A DNA stretch of 64,000 bases from Rhodobacterales bacterium HKCCE2091 (GCA_015689685.1 WVSL01000005.1:186001-250000); one strand, 5' to 3'. Positions 43,237 to 53,747 are shown, counted from the first letter of the stretch. A program made the numbers and translations. The notes: a model not told the origin generated them from the letters alone.

Positions 43237-44538
43237 TCAGTCAAGAAAACGGTTGACGAGATTCTCCAGCCGCTCCTGCCTGCCGGAGCGGGGCAGGGGG
43301 TTGATTCCGCTCGACATTACCCGGTCGTGGATTGCCGCAAGGTCACCCGAAAGCATCGCCTGCGCCTCCGCTCCGTCCCAACCGGCGTAGCGTTCGGCCC
43401 GCGCGGCCTCCAGCCCGCCGTCCTCCAGCATCGCCCAGGCCCGCCTGAACCCGGCGGCGCAGACATCCATGCCGCCGACATGGGCGGCGACCAGGTCCTC
43501 GGCGTCGAGCGACTGGCGCCGCAGCTTGGCGTCGAAGTTGGTGCCGCCGGTGATGAAGCCGCCGGCCTTCAGGATCTCGTAATAGGCCAGCGCCACCTCG
43601 GGGATGTTGTTCGGGAACTGGTCGGTGTCCCACCCCGACTGGTAATCGTTCCGGTTCATGTCGATCGACCCGAAGATGCCGAGCGCCGAGGCCAGCGCGA
43701 TCTCGTGCTCGAAGCTGTGACCGGCGAGGATCGCGTGGCCCTGCTCGATGTTCACCTTCACTTCGCCTTCTAGCCCGAAGTCCTTCAGGAACCCGTAGAC
43801 CGTGGCGACGTCGTAGTCGTACTGGTGCTTGGTCGGCTCCTGCGGCTTGGGCTCGATCAGGATCGTCCCGCCGAAGCCGATCTTCTTCGCGTAATCCACC
43901 ACCATCGACAGCATCCGCCCGGCCTGTTCGCGCTCGCGCCTCAGGTCAGTGTTCAGCAGCGTCTCGTAGCCCTCGCGCCCGCCCCAGAGCACGTAGTTCT
44001 CGCCGTTCAGGCGGTGCGTGGCGTCGATGCAGGTCTTCAGCGTCGCGGCGGCGTAGGCGAACACGTCGGGGTCGGGGTTGGTCGCGGCGCCCGCCATGTA
44101 GCGGCGGTGCGAGAAAAGGTTCGCCGTCCCCCACAAAAGCTTCGTGCCGGTCCCGGCCATCTTCGCCTCGAACACGCCCACGATCTCCTCGAGGTTCCGC
44201 GTGCTCTCCGCGAAGTCCGCGCCCTCGGGGCGCACGTCGGCGTCGTGGAAGCAGAAATAGGGCTGGCCGAGGATGCGGAACAGCTCGAAGGCCGCGTCCG
44301 CCTTGGCCCGCGCCCGGTCCATCCCGTCGCCGAACCAGGGCCGGTCGAAGGTCCGGCCACCGAACGGGTCTCCGCCTTCCCAGGCGAAGGAATGCCAGTA
44401 GGCGACGGCGAAGCGCAGGTGCTCGGCCATCGTCTTGCCGCCGATCACCTCTTCGGGGTCGTAGTGGCGGAACGAGAGCGGATCGTCGCTGTCCCGGCCC
44501 TTGTAGGTGACGGGGGCGATGTCTGCGAAGTAGGTCAT
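43237..44538 (-). CDS. xylA: Xylose isomerase
   Basis: 433 residues. It interconverts D-xylose and D-xylulose. Family motifs [16 protein letters not shown] and [17 protein letters not shown] are present, with the active-site His in CFHDADV. The start [10 protein letters not shown] is one base after the xylB stop, with AAGGA upstream. Last gene of the xyl operon. Confidence 0.97.
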   Translation of the reverse strand: MTYFADIAPVTYKGRDSDDPLSFRHYDPEEVIGGKTMAEHLRFAVAYWHSFAWEGGDPFGGRTFDRPWFGDGMDRARAKADAAFELFRILGQPYFCFHDADVRPEGADFAESTRNLEEIVGVFEAKMAGTGTKLLWGTANLFSHRRYMAGAATNPDPDVFAYAAATLKTCIDATHRLNGENYVLWGGREGYETLLNTDLRREREQAGRMLSMVVDYAKKIGFGGTILIEPKPQEPTKHQYDYDVATVYGFLKDFGLEGEVKVNIEQGHAILAGHSFEHEIALASALGIFGSIDMNRNDYQSGWDTDQFPNNIPEVALAYYEILKAGGFITGGTNFDAKLRRQSLDAEDLVAAHVGGMDVCAAGFRRAWAMLEDGGLEAARAERYAGWDGAEAQAMLSGDLAAIHDRVMSSGINPLPRSGRQERLENLVNRFLD

Positions 44539-44539
44539 G

Positions 44540-45976
44540 TCAGATGTCCTTGAGGGCCTGGTAGGTGGCGCGGTAGCGGGCATGGGCCTCGGCATAGGCG
44601 CCGGAAAGGGTCGTGTCGGGGGCGATGCGGCGGGCAATCTTCGGGGCGGCTGCGATTTCTGCGCCCGCGCCTTCGGCGGCCATCAGGCCGAGCCGGGCGG
44701 CGCCGAAGGCCGCGCCGAACTCGCCGGCCTCGGGAATGGCGAGCTCCACGCCGAGCGCGGTGGCGATCGCCGTCAGCCACACGTCCGACCGCGCGCCGCC
44801 GCCGACCGCCAGCAGGCTGTCCGCCCGGGTTCCGGTCGCGGCCAGCGCGTCGAGGCAATCCTTCAGCCCGAAGGCGACCCCGTCCATCACCGCGCGGGTC
44901 AGCGCCTCGGCGTCGGTGTCGTGGTCGAGGCCGGTCAGGATGCCCCGGATCCTGGCATCGTTGTGCGGCGTCCGCTCGCCGCTGAGATAGGGCAGGAACA
45001 GCGGCCCGTCCGGCGCCTTCGGCCCGGTCAGCGCCGATGCCAGCGCGCCCGCGTCCCTGCCGACCAGCCGCGCCGCCCAGTTAAGCGCGTCCGTCGCGGC
45101 GAGGATCACGCCCATCTGGTGCCAGGTGTCGGGCACCGCGTGGCAGAAGGTATGCACGGCGGTTGCCGGATCCGGGGTGAAGCCCTCGGTCGCGACGAAC
45201 AGCACGCCGGACGTGCCGAGCGACACGAAGCCGGTTCCCGGTGCCACTGCGCCGACCCCGATCCCGGCCGCCGCATTGTCCCCGCCGCCGCCCGCGACGA
45301 CGACGTCGCCGCCCATGCCCCACCGCTGCGCGAGGTCCCCGCGCAATGCGCCCGACACGGCGGAGCCTTCGACCAGCGCCGGCATCTGCGCCTCGGCCAT
45401 CCCGGTCGCGGCAAGAAGGTCGCGCGACCAGCGCCGCCCGCCGACATCGAGCCACGACGTCCCGGCCGCGTCGGACATCTCGGATACCGCCTCGCCGGTC
45501 AGCCAGTAGCGCAGGTAGTCCTTCGGCAGCAGCACCTTGTCGATCCGCGCCGCGAGTTCCGGTTCGTGCGCCTGCATCCACGCGATCTTCGGCGCGGTGA
45601 ACCCCGGAAAGACGATGTTCCCGGTGATCCGCCGGAACTGCGGGTCGGCATCCAGCGCCGCGGCCTCCGCCGCCGCCCGCGTGTCGTTCCACAGGATCGC
45701 GGGGCGGAGCACGTCGCCGCGGGCGTCGATGCAGACGGCGCCGTGCATCTGTCCCGACAGCCCGATCCCGCGCACGCCCGACAGGTCGCGGCCCGCCGCG
45801 ATCTCGTCCAGCGCCCGGCTCGCCGCCGCCACCCAGTCCGCCGGGCCCTGTTCGGACCAGCCTGGATGCGGCCGCGACACCGACAGCGGCGCCACCGCTT
45901 CCGCCAGCACCTCCTGCTCCGCCCCGATCAGGAGCGCCTTCACGCCGGAGGTTCCAAGGTCGAGTCCCAGGTACAC
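44540..45976 (-). CDS. xylB: Xylulokinase
   Basis: 478 residues of the FGGY sugar-kinase family: the N-terminal [16 protein letters not shown] phosphate motif, GLSGQMHG, and a glycine-rich SLGTSGVLF region. It phosphorylates xylulose to xylulose 5-phosphate after XylA. It follows the transport genes, separated from xylG by a short hairpin (46017-46035), and precedes xylA closely. Confidence 0.95.
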   Translation of the reverse strand: MYLGLDLGTSGVKALLIGAEQEVLAEAVAPLSVSRPHPGWSEQGPADWVAAASRALDEIAAGRDLSGVRGIGLSGQMHGAVCIDARGDVLRPAILWNDTRAAAEAAALDADPQFRRITGNIVFPGFTAPKIAWMQAHEPELAARIDKVLLPKDYLRYWLTGEAVSEMSDAAGTSWLDVGGRRWSRDLLAATGMAEAQMPALVEGSAVSGALRGDLAQRWGMGGDVVVAGGGGDNAAAGIGVGAVAPGTGFVSLGTSGVLFVATEGFTPDPATAVHTFCHAVPDTWHQMGVILAATDALNWAARLVGRDAGALASALTGPKAPDGPLFLPYLSGERTPHNDARIRGILTGLDHDTDAEALTRAVMDGVAFGLKDCLDALAATGTRADSLLAVGGGARSDVWLTAIATALGVELAIPEAGEFGAAFGAARLGLMAAEGAGAEIAAAPKIARRIAPDTTLSGAYAEAHARYRATYQALKDI

Positions 45977-46016
45977 GCCTCTGTCCCTTCTCTATCCTGC
46001 AAATATTCCCGGGGGT

Positions 46017-46035
46017 GCGGGGGCAGCGCCCCCGC
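46017..46035 (-). terminator. Hairpin between xylG and xylB (repeat copy B)
   Basis: GCGGGGGC / GCCCCCGC, 8 base pairs with an AGC loop, preceded by AAATATTCCCGGGGGTGC (46001-46018), similar to the blocks at 8558 and 52286. No T-run follows on the minus strand, so it probably modulates rather than stops transcription between transport and catabolic genes. Confidence 0.55.
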
Positions 46036-46050
46036 CTCCGGCCGTCGATC

Positions 46051-46812
46051 TCAGGCCGCGGCCTTGGGGTTCTTGCCGAGGATGATCATCGACAGGATAT
46101 CGTCCTCGGTCACGTCCTCGACCCGCTCGGTGCCGACAAGCTTGCCGTTCTTCATCACCGACACGCGGTCGCACAGCTCCATCATCTCGCGCGTGTCGTG
46201 CGAGATCAGGAAGATGCCGAGCCCCTGCTTCTTCAACTCCTGGATCAGGTCCGCGACCATCTTGGTCTCGTGCACGCCGAGCGCCGCGGTCGGCTCGTCC
46301 ATGATCAGGATCTTCGCGTTGAAGTAGACCGCCCGCGCGATCGCCACCGACTGCCGCTGGCCGCCCGAAAGGGCGCTGACCGGCTCCTTCACCTTCTGGA
46401 AGTTGGGGTTCAGCCGCGCCATGATCTTGCGCGTCTCCGCCTCCATCTGCGCGTCGTCGACGAAGCCGAAGGCGTTCACCAGTTCGCGCCCGAGGAACAG
46501 GTTCGCCGGGGCGTCGAGATTGTCCGCCAGCGCGAGCGTCTGGTAGATCGTCTCGATGTTGTAGTGGCGTGCGTCGCGGGGCGAGTGGATATGGGCGTGC
46601 TCGCCGTTCACGAAGATTTCGCCGGAATCCGCCTGGTAGGCGCCGGACAGGATCTTGATCAGCGTCGACTTGCCCGCGCCGTTGTGGCCGAGCAGCCCGA
46701 CCACCTCGCCGGGATAAAGGTCGATCGAGACGTGATCGACCGCGCGCACGCCGCCGAACGAGATGCAGATATCGCGCATCTCGACCAGCGGGGTTCCGGT
46801 TCTCTCGGTCAT
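46051..46812 (-). CDS. xylG: Xylose/sugar ABC importer ATPase, single domain
   Basis: 253 residues with one nucleotide-binding domain: Walker [10 protein letters not shown], signature [15 protein letters not shown], Walker [13 protein letters not shown]. Enterobacterial XylG has two fused domains (about 500 residues), so this is the half-size FrcA-like form that must work as a homodimer. Start overlaps the permease stop as ATGA. Name given by operon context. Confidence 0.9.
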   Translation of the reverse strand: MTERTGTPLVEMRDICISFGGVRAVDHVSIDLYPGEVVGLLGHNGAGKSTLIKILSGAYQADSGEIFVNGEHAHIHSPRDARHYNIETIYQTLALADNLDAPANLFLGRELVNAFGFVDDAQMEAETRKIMARLNPNFQKVKEPVSALSGGQRQSVAIARAVYFNAKILIMDEPTAALGVHETKMVADLIQELKKQGLGIFLISHDTREMMELCDRVSVMKNGKLVGTERVEDVTEDDILSMIILGKNPKAAA

Positions 46813-48140
46813 CAGCGCACCCCCAGTCGCTTGCGATAGACGATGTCGACGAACACGGCGGCGACGAGCACGATGCCGACGACGATGTTCTGCAGCGGCG
46901 CGTCGACGTTCATCATCACCATGCCCGATTGCAGCGACTGCATGATGAGCGCGCCGAGGATGGCGCCGTAGATCGTGCCGATCCCGCCGGACAGGGCGGT
47001 GCCGCCGATCACGGCCGCCGCGATCACGCGCAACTCGTCGAGCGTGCCGATGTCGTTGGAATGGAACGTCTGCCGGGCCGATGCGACGACGGCGGACAGG
47101 GCGCAGAGAAAGCCCATCAGCGCGAAGATCTTCACCGTCAGCAGGCGCGTGTTGATCCCCGACAGCTCCGCCGCTTCCGGGTTCCCGCCCGAGGCGAAGA
47201 CGTAGCGGCCGAAGCGCGTGCGCTGCGCGATCACGGTCATGCCGATGCCGACGACGATCAGGACGAGCACAGAGATCGGCAGCCCGTAGCCGACGATGCA
47301 GGTCTCGACCTCGGTGCAGCCCAGGTTTTCCAGTTCGCGCTGCACCACGCCGCGGGGCAGGGTATACGCGTTCAGGATGGCGACGAAGCCGAGGATGCCG
47401 ACCGCGACGATGCCGCCGACGACCGCCTCGGCCCAGGCAGGCTTGACCGGGAAGCCGTGGCCGATCTTGTTCCGCCGCGCGCTCCAGATGCCCCAGAGCG
47501 CGACCGCGACGGCGACGAAGCCGAGGATCCAGCTCCAGGTCTCGCCGAGCGTGCCGCCGGTCCCGCCGAAGCGCTGGAAGGTATCGTCGAGCGGGCCGAT
47601 GGTCTGGCCGCGGGTCAGGAACCACGCCACGTTGCGCCAGACGAGCAGGCCGCCGAGCGTGACGATGAAGGCCGGTATGGTCAGGTAGCCGATGAGCCAG
47701 CCGTGGAACGCGCCGATCGCGGTGCCGACGAGCAGGCCCGCGGCGATCGACAGCCACGGGATCGCCGGGTGGCCGAGCGGCAGGCCGAAGAGATCGGGCA
47801 GGAACGCGGTCTGGGTCATCGCCATCATTGCCGAACAGGTGGCAAGCACCGATCCGACCGACAGGTCGATGTGTCGGGTCACGATGACGAAGACCATGCC
47901 GGTCGCCATGATCGCGACGGAGACGGTCTGGATCGTAAGCGTGAAGATGTTGCGCGGGGTGAGGAAGCGGCCGTCGAACAGCCCGCCGGTCATCACCTGG
48001 AAGATCACGCAGATCACCGCGAAGGCGCCGATCATGCCGAGCAGGCGCAGGTCGATTTCCAAGCTGTTGATGAAGCTGCGCTTCGGCGCGGTCGGCGAGG
48101 GGCGCGTGTCGCCGCCGGTCTCCGTGCTGGTGTCGGTCAT
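46812..48140 (-). CDS. xylH: Xylose/sugar ABC importer permease
   Basis: 442 residues with about ten membrane helices from position 38 on, and an N-terminal cytoplasmic tail of about 35 residues rich in Thr/Pro. Motifs around [17 protein letters not shown] and [20 protein letters not shown] are typical of the RbsC/XylH family. Start chosen at [10 protein letters not shown]. Separated from xylF by two hairpins and overlapped at its stop by the ATPase gene. Confidence 0.93.
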   Translation of the reverse strand: MTDTSTETGGDTRPSPTAPKRSFINSLEIDLRLLGMIGAFAVICVIFQVMTGGLFDGRFLTPRNIFTLTIQTVSVAIMATGMVFVIVTRHIDLSVGSVLATCSAMMAMTQTAFLPDLFGLPLGHPAIPWLSIAAGLLVGTAIGAFHGWLIGYLTIPAFIVTLGGLLVWRNVAWFLTRGQTIGPLDDTFQRFGGTGGTLGETWSWILGFVAVAVALWGIWSARRNKIGHGFPVKPAWAEAVVGGIVAVGILGFVAILNAYTLPRGVVQRELENLGCTEVETCIVGYGLPISVLVLIVVGIGMTVIAQRTRFGRYVFASGGNPEAAELSGINTRLLTVKIFALMGFLCALSAVVASARQTFHSNDIGTLDELRVIAAAVIGGTALSGGIGTIYGAILGALIMQSLQSGMVMMNVDAPLQNIVVGIVLVAAVFVDIVYRKRLGVR

Positions 48141-48223
48141 GTGGCGGGCCTTCCGGGCAAATTCGCGTCCAGGAACCTGCGAGGGGGACCGCTCCGCGGA
48201 GCCGTCCCCGTCCAAGCGGAAAC

Positions 48224-48250
48224 GCCGCGCCCGGATCGACCGGGCGCGGC
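48224..48250 (-). terminator. Stem-loop in the xylF-xylH spacer
   Basis: An 11-base-pair stem GCCGCGCCCGG / CCGGGCGCGGC with an ATCGA loop, followed on the minus strand by GTTTCCGC. A second stem (GGGGAC / GTCCCC region, 48184-48210) lies next to it. Such structures after a binding-protein gene often protect or partly terminate the message, keeping xylF expressed more than the membrane parts; that effect is inferred. Confidence 0.6.
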
Positions 48251-48260
48251 GCCGGTCAGG

Positions 48261-49286
48261 TCAGTTGCAGGGCGAGGGACCGTTGGTGACGCCCTGGCAC
48301 AGCGTCTCCTGGTCGATCCAGCCCGCGTCCACGACCACGTCGAGGTTGTCGGCGGTGATCGGAACCGGCGCCAGGAACTCGGCCCACATCGTGGTGCCGG
48401 CCGGCGAGGTCCACTCCTCGGCGCCCTCGATATCGCTCATCGCGGTGCCGCCTGCGAGCGCCACGGCGATCTCGCCGGCCGCACGGCCCAGTTCGCGTGC
48501 GTCCTTCCAGACCGACACGGTCTGGGTGCCGAGCGCGACGCGGTTCAGCGCGGCATGGTCGCCGTCCTGCCCCGAGACCGGGATGCCTTCGAGACCCTGC
48601 GCGGTCAGCGCCGCGACGACGCCGCCGGCGGTACCGTCGTTGGAGGCCACGACCGCGTCGACGTTGTTGTCGTTCGAGGTCAGGATCTGCTCCATGTTGC
48701 GCTGTGCGTTCGCGGGCAGCCAGCCGTCGGTATAGGCCTCGCCGACGATGGTGATCGCGCCCGAGTCGATCGCCGCCTGCAGGACTTCCTGCTGGCCGCC
48801 GCGGAGGAAGTCCGCGTTCGGGTCGGTGGGCGAGCCCTTGATCATCACGTAGTTGCCTTCCGGCGCGGCATCGAGCACGGCCTGCGCCTGCATGCGGCCG
48901 ACCTCGACGTTGTCGAAGGTCAGGTAGAAGGCGCGGCTGTCTTCGATCAGGCGGTCATAGGCGATGACCGGGATGCCCTCGTCCGCGGCCATCTGGACGG
49001 CCGGGATGATCGCCTGGGTGTCCTGGGCGAGGATGATGAGCGCCGAGCAGCCCTGGCCGATCATCGATTCGATGTCGGACAGCTGCGTCGCCGCCGAGGA
49101 TTGCGCGTCGGCCGAGATGTAGCCCGCGCCGGCGGCGTCGAGCGCGCCGACGATGGCGGCCTCGTCGGTCTGCCAGCGTTCTTCCTGGAAGTTCGACCAG
49201 CTCACGCAAACGGTCATGTCCTGCGCGAAGGCCGCGGGCACGAAAGCGACCGTCGCCAGCGCGGCGGCCAGTGTAAGTTTCTTCAT
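48261..49286 (-). CDS. xylF: Xylose/sugar ABC importer periplasmic binding protein
   Basis: 341 residues with a signal peptide (MKKLTLAAALATVAFVPAAFA, cut before QDMTV) and the type-1 periplasmic-binding fold: QGCSALIILAQDT, VIAYDRLIEDS and AVVASNDGTAGGVVAAL. GGGAGGACCCT precedes the ATG. First gene of the operon and divergent from the ROK regulator. D-xylose specificity is inferred from xylA and xylB downstream. Confidence 0.92.
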   Translation of the reverse strand: MKKLTLAAALATVAFVPAAFAQDMTVCVSWSNFQEERWQTDEAAIVGALDAAGAGYISADAQSSAATQLSDIESMIGQGCSALIILAQDTQAIIPAVQMAADEGIPVIAYDRLIEDSRAFYLTFDNVEVGRMQAQAVLDAAPEGNYVMIKGSPTDPNADFLRGGQQEVLQAAIDSGAITIVGEAYTDGWLPANAQRNMEQILTSNDNNVDAVVASNDGTAGGVVAALTAQGLEGIPVSGQDGDHAALNRVALGTQTVSVWKDARELGRAAGEIAVALAGGTAMSDIEGAEEWTSPAGTTMWAEFLAPVPITADNLDVVVDAGWIDQETLCQGVTNGPSPCN

Positions 49287-49494
49287 AGGGTCCTCCCTGA
49301 ACTCGGGCCGGCCTCTTCGGTCCGGCTCGTTTCGCAAACTGCCGTATTTATCTTCACCTGTCAAAATAAGTTTGGATCTCGTGCGATAGAAAAGGTGCCG
49401 CAGCGCAGCGAACCGAGAATTTCCTTGCCAGACCCCCGGAAAGGGTGCCCAATTGACCGGCAGAGGAGGAACTTTAACTTCGACGGATGAACTA

Positions 49495-50754
49495 ATGAGG
49501 CCAGAGGACTTCGCCGCGCCCGACGGGCCGCCCGATGGCGGCTGTGGCCCGATCCGCAGCCAGCCGGGTGCGGCCGCGGCCCCGCTCGGTCAGCGCATCC
49601 TGGAAACCGTGCGCGCCGAGGGGCGGATCGCGCGGGCCGATCTCGCGCGCCGTCTCGACGTCTCCGCCGCGACCATCACCTCCGTCGTCGCCGACCTGAT
49701 CGCGCAGGGGTTCCTGACCGAGGAGGATCGTCCGGTGCGCCTCGGTCAGCGCGGCCGCCCGCCGACCGCGCTCGGCATCGCGCCGGGGGCGGGGGCGGTG
49801 ATCGGGCTGAAACTCGGCGAGTTCCGCCATTCCGGCGTCCTGATGGACTTCGCCGGCCGCACCCTCGGCCGCGCCTCGCTCGACCGCGCGGAACCGTCGC
49901 GCGATACCGGCAAGCTTCTCGACGAGGTGGCGGAGCTGGTGGCGAAGCTGACCGCCGCCGCGCCGTCGCCGCCCGCGCTCCTGCGGCTCGGCGTCGGCCT
50001 GCCGGGCTTCGTCGACCACCACACCGGCTCGACCGAATGGTCGCCGCTGCTGCCGCCGGGCCGCCACCCGCTCGCGGAGGCGCTGACCGAACGGATCGGC
50101 CTGCCGGTGCGGGTCGACAACGACGCGAACCTCCTCACCCTCGCGGAGCTCTGGTTCGGCCACGGCCGCGACACCGCCGATTTCGCCGTGGTGACGATCG
50201 AGCAGGGGATCGGCATGGGCCTCGCGCTCGGCCACCGGCTCTACCGCGGGACCGGCGGCATGGGGATGGAACTGGGGCACACCAAGGTGCAGCTCGACGG
50301 CGCGCTCTGCCGCTGCGGCCAGCGTGGCTGTCTCGAGGCCTACATCTCGGACTACGCCCTGGTGCGCGAGGCCTCCACCGCGCTCGACCTCTCGGTCCGC
50401 GCCAGCCAGTCGGCGCAGGTGATCCTCGATGCCCTGCACGACCAGGCCAAGGCCGGGAACGAGGCCGCGCGGACGATCTTCCGCCGCGCCGGGCGCTTCA
50501 TGGCGCTCGGCCTCGCCAACGTCGTGAACCTGTTCGACCCCGATCTCATCGTCGTCTCGGGTGCGCGCCTGCGCTACGACTACCTCTACTCCGAGGACGT
50601 GATGGCCGAGATGCGCGGGCTCATCATAGACACCACGCGTCCGCCGCCGCGGATCGCGGTCAATGCTTGGGGGGAATACGGATGGGCGCTCGGGGGTGCC
50701 GCGATGGCGTTGTCGGAATCGACCGAGGCGCTGTTCGCCGGGGATGCGGCATGA
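49495..50754 (+). CDS. xylR: ROK-family transcriptional regulator, XylR-like
   Basis: 419 residues from the ATG at 49495; an alternative TTG start at 49453 is possible, and the AGGAGGA site at 49464-49470 is oddly far from the ATG. The N-terminus has a winged helix-turn-helix (RILETVRAEGRIARADLARR, SAATITSVVADLI), followed by a ROK sugar-kinase-like domain with the zinc motif ending CRCGQRGCLE and DNDANL. Typical ROK regulators repress sugar genes and respond to the sugar. The divergent xyl operon is the obvious target. Its stop overlaps the next start as ATGA. Confidence 0.9.
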   Translation: MRPEDFAAPDGPPDGGCGPIRSQPGAAAAPLGQRILETVRAEGRIARADLARRLDVSAATITSVVADLIAQGFLTEEDRPVRLGQRGRPPTALGIAPGAGAVIGLKLGEFRHSGVLMDFAGRTLGRASLDRAEPSRDTGKLLDEVAELVAKLTAAAPSPPALLRLGVGLPGFVDHHTGSTEWSPLLPPGRHPLAEALTERIGLPVRVDNDANLLTLAELWFGHGRDTADFAVVTIEQGIGMGLALGHRLYRGTGGMGMELGHTKVQLDGALCRCGQRGCLEAYISDYALVREASTALDLSVRASQSAQVILDALHDQAKAGNEAARTIFRRAGRFMALGLANVVNLFDPDLIVVSGARLRYDYLYSEDVMAEMRGLIIDTTRPPPRIAVNAWGEYGWALGGAAMALSESTEALFAGDAA

Positions 50755-52271
50755 TCCGCGCCGCCTGTCTCCTGCTGGCCGCGACACCCGCCGCCGCGGA
50801 CATCCGGTTCGAGGACGCGAGCGGCGCGCTGCCCGGCCCGCCCCACGTCTACGACGGCGGGTGGGAACATTTCGTCGGCGGCGGCGTCGCGCTGATGGAC
50901 TGCAACGGCGATGCGCGGCCCGACATCTTCACCGCGGGCGGCGCCAACCCCGCGCGGCTGTTCGTGAACGAAACCGACGATGTGCTCGCCTTCGCCGGAG
51001 GTGTCATCGACGAGATCACCGGCGTGACCGGGGCCTACCCGCTCGACATCGACGGCGACGGCAACGTGGACCTGGCGGTGATGCGGGTGGGCGAGAACCT
51101 TCTCCTGCGCGGCGACGGTGCCTGCGGGTTCGCCCGCGCCAACGAGGCCTGGGGCTTCGACGGCGGCGACCGCTGGTCGACCGCGTTCTCCGCGACGTGG
51201 GAACCGGGCCGCGACCGCCCGACCTTCGCCATCGGCAACTACGTCGACCGCACCAACCCGGACGGCCCGTTCTTCGCCTGCGACGTGAACGGCCTCTACC
51301 GGCCCGGCCCCGAGGGCTATGCCGAAACCCTTCTCGAACCCGGCTTCTGCGCGCTCTCCGCGCTGTTCTCCGACTTCGACCGCGACGGCCGGGCCGAACT
51401 GCGCCTGTCGAACGACCGCCACTACTACGTCCGCGGCGGCTACGAACAGATGTGGGATCTCGACCCGCTGCACGAACGCGTGGCGGCGGGGGAATGGGAC
51501 GAGGTCTCGATCTGGGGCATGGGCATCGCCAGCCGCGACCTGACCGGCGATGGCCGTCCCGAGGTCATGCTGACCTCGATGGGCGACCAGCTGATGATGA
51601 TCGCCGAGGGCACCGCCTATGTCCGCGCGCCGGTCTCCATCGGCACCTACGCGACCCGGCCCCATACCGGCGCTGACGGCCGGCCCTCCACCGGCTGGCA
51701 CGCGGAATTCGCCGACGTGGACAACGACGGGCTCGCGGATCTCTTCATCGCCAAGGGCAATGTCGACCAGATGCCGGACATGGCCTTCGACGATCCGAAC
51801 AACCTCCTGATCCAGTCGCCGGACGGCAGCTTCCGCGAGGTCGCGGCTGAGGCCGGCGTGGCGACGCCCGACCGCGCCCGCGGTGCGGGGTTCGCGGACT
51901 TCGACGGCGACGCGCGGCTCGATCTGGTGGTGGTCAACCGCCGCGCGGGGCTCGAGCTCTGGCGCAACGTCTCCGACGCCGGTGCCGCCCTGTCCCTCGA
52001 CCTGCGGATGGACGGCCCGAACCGCGACGCCATCGGCGCGGTGGTGGAGATCCGGCAGGACGGGCACGTGCGCTCCGTCGAGCGTCTCGTCGGCGGCGGC
52101 CATGTCTCGGGCCAGCTCCTCCCGCTCCATCTCGGCCTCGGTGACAGCGGCGGCGCGGCAGTCCGCGTGACATGGCCCGGCACGGACACGCCGTCCGACT
52201 GGTTCGATGTCTCTCCCGGCCACGCCACGCTCATCCGGAGCGCCGACGGAAGGGCCATGCTCGGCCCCTGA
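50751..52271 (+). CDS. FG-GAP/VCBS-repeat protein with ASPIC/UnbV C-terminus (CRTAC1-like)
   Basis: 506 residues with an N-terminal signal peptide (MIRAACLLLAATPAAAD). Repeats of the calcium-binding FG-GAP kind (LMDCNGDARPDIFTAGGAN, VDNDGLADLFIAKGN, DFDGDARLDLVVVN) form a likely beta propeller, followed by a UnbV/ASPIC-type end (NRDAIGAVVEIRQDG, VTWPGTD). Such proteins are exported and of unknown function. The gene starts inside the xylR stop (ATGA), which couples their translation and suggests an unreported link with sugar sensing or uptake. Confidence 0.85.
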   Translation: MIRAACLLLAATPAAADIRFEDASGALPGPPHVYDGGWEHFVGGGVALMDCNGDARPDIFTAGGANPARLFVNETDDVLAFAGGVIDEITGVTGAYPLDIDGDGNVDLAVMRVGENLLLRGDGACGFARANEAWGFDGGDRWSTAFSATWEPGRDRPTFAIGNYVDRTNPDGPFFACDVNGLYRPGPEGYAETLLEPGFCALSALFSDFDRDGRAELRLSNDRHYYVRGGYEQMWDLDPLHERVAAGEWDEVSIWGMGIASRDLTGDGRPEVMLTSMGDQLMMIAEGTAYVRAPVSIGTYATRPHTGADGRPSTGWHAEFADVDNDGLADLFIAKGNVDQMPDMAFDDPNNLLIQSPDGSFREVAAEAGVATPDRARGAGFADFDGDARLDLVVVNRRAGLELWRNVSDAGAALSLDLRMDGPNRDAIGAVVEIRQDGHVRSVERLVGGGHVSGQLLPLHLGLGDSGGAAVRVTWPGTDTPSDWFDVSPGHATLIRSADGRAMLGP

Positions 52272-52284
52272 TCGTCTTTGTCCT

Positions 52285-52381
52285 GAAAATATCCTCGGGG
52301 GTCTGAAGGGGGGCAGACGGCCCCCTTTCGCCCGTGCCGGCGAGGCACCGCCGGCGCGCGACGGCCCCGACGGGGCCCGAG
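52285..52381. repeat. Intergenic repeat copy C with convergent terminator
   Basis: AAATATCCTCGGGGG (52286-52300) resembles the blocks at 8558 and 46001. A hairpin (52306-52328, stem AAGGGGG / CCCCCTTT, 8-base loop) then sits between two convergent genes and can serve both. It ends with the 22-base block at 52360-52381 identical to copy A. Confidence 0.6.
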
Positions 52382-52391
52382 CAAGCCGGCC

Positions 52392-53714
52392 CTACCGCTC
52401 CACCGGCAATCCGCTCGGCACCGTCTCCGGTATGCCCAACCGCCCGTCCAGCGCCGCCTCGTCGGTCAGCGACCCGAGGAACGCCACCAGGTCCGCGATC
52501 TCGGCCTCCGACAGGGCACGGTCCTCGAAGGACACCGCACCCAGGATCGCCGCCCGCATCTCCGGATCGCGGGCCGCCATGAACGGGTCCTCGCCCGGTA
52601 GCGCCGGGATCGGCACCGTCGCCGCGTCGTAGGCATCCCAAGCCGCCCGCGGCGCGAGATGGGCGCGGATGAAGCCCGGCAGATCGGGATAGGCACCGTC
52701 ATGCCCGTAGGGCGCGGTCGCCGCGACGTTCCGGAGCGACGGCGTGCGGAAGGCGTAGAGATCGGCGGGGTCGCCCGTCACGCGATACCGGCCCTCGTCG
52801 CGCAGGTGGGTCTCGAACCGCCCGCGCTTGCCGGGACCGAACTGCACGAGGCCGGTGGCGTGGAAACCGTTGTCGGTCTGGAACGGGCCGGAATGGCAGG
52901 AGGAACACCCGGCCTCGCCGTAGAACAGGACCGCTCCACGCGCGGCATCGGCGGGCAGATCGGCCGCGCCGCGCAGGTAGCGGTCGAACGGGCTGTCGTC
53001 GGCCCGCCATTCCAACTCGATGAAGGCGGCGAGCGCGTCGGAGACCTCGGTGAAGCGGATGTCCTCCGGTCCGAAGACCTCAGTGAAGGCCGCGCGGTAG
53101 TCCGGGATGACCTCCAGCCGGTCGGTCAGCAGGTCCCACGCGCCGCCCTCGCCGGTGATCCGGCCGATCCTCACCGCCTGGCTGATCTCGTTCTCGGAAT
53201 AATGCCCGGCCATCTCGTCGGGGCTGAGCACCGGGAACATCGACTGCGCCGACAGCACGCTGGCGAAGCCCATCTCCATCTCGGTCCCGAGCGGCGTGCG
53301 GATGCCGCTCTCGCGCGCCTCGTCGAGCTCCAGCCGGCCGTCGTGGAACATCACCGTGAAGCTCTCGTGGCCGAGGTTGAACAGCCCCGGCGCGTTCCGC
53401 GGGATGCGCTGTTCGGGCAGGTTCGACGGGTCCGCGACGCGGTCGGGGCCAAGCCCCGTGCCACCCTCGCCAAGCGACAGGGCGACCCCGTCGGCCGTGC
53501 CGAGGCCGGGGTGATGACAGGTGGCGCAGGCGATGTTGCGGTTGCCCGACAGCACCGGGTCGAAGAACAGGAGTTGCCCGAGCGCCGCCATGTCCGGGTC
53601 GACCTCCCGGAACCCCCCGGGGTCGACCGGCGCCACCGGCGGCGCGTTCCCGGTCGCGCCGGCGGACAGGCCGGCGAGGCTCGCGATCAGGGCAGGGGCG
53701 GCAAGGCGTCGCAT
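52392..53714 (-). CDS. Di-haem cytochrome c peroxidase/MauG-family protein
   Basis: 440 residues with a signal peptide (MRRLAAPALIASLAGLSAG). Two CxxCH haem sites are present, CATCH (NIACATCHHPGL) and CSSCH (GCSSCHSGPF), about 180 residues apart, the layout of bacterial cytochrome c peroxidases and MauG. It would act in the periplasm, reducing peroxide or oxidising a protein substrate. The long family-like C-terminal region (VPIPALPGEDPF) is intact. No methylamine-dehydrogenase genes are nearby. Confidence 0.92.
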   Translation of the reverse strand: MRRLAAPALIASLAGLSAGATGNAPPVAPVDPGGFREVDPDMAALGQLLFFDPVLSGNRNIACATCHHPGLGTADGVALSLGEGGTGLGPDRVADPSNLPEQRIPRNAPGLFNLGHESFTVMFHDGRLELDEARESGIRTPLGTEMEMGFASVLSAQSMFPVLSPDEMAGHYSENEISQAVRIGRITGEGGAWDLLTDRLEVIPDYRAAFTEVFGPEDIRFTEVSDALAAFIELEWRADDSPFDRYLRGAADLPADAARGAVLFYGEAGCSSCHSGPFQTDNGFHATGLVQFGPGKRGRFETHLRDEGRYRVTGDPADLYAFRTPSLRNVAATAPYGHDGAYPDLPGFIRAHLAPRAAWDAYDAATVPIPALPGEDPFMAARDPEMRAAILGAVSFEDRALSEAEIADLVAFLGSLTDEAALDGRLGIPETVPSGLPVER

Positions 53715-53747
53715 GGCCCCGATCCTTGTCCCCGCAGCGCGCGCCGA

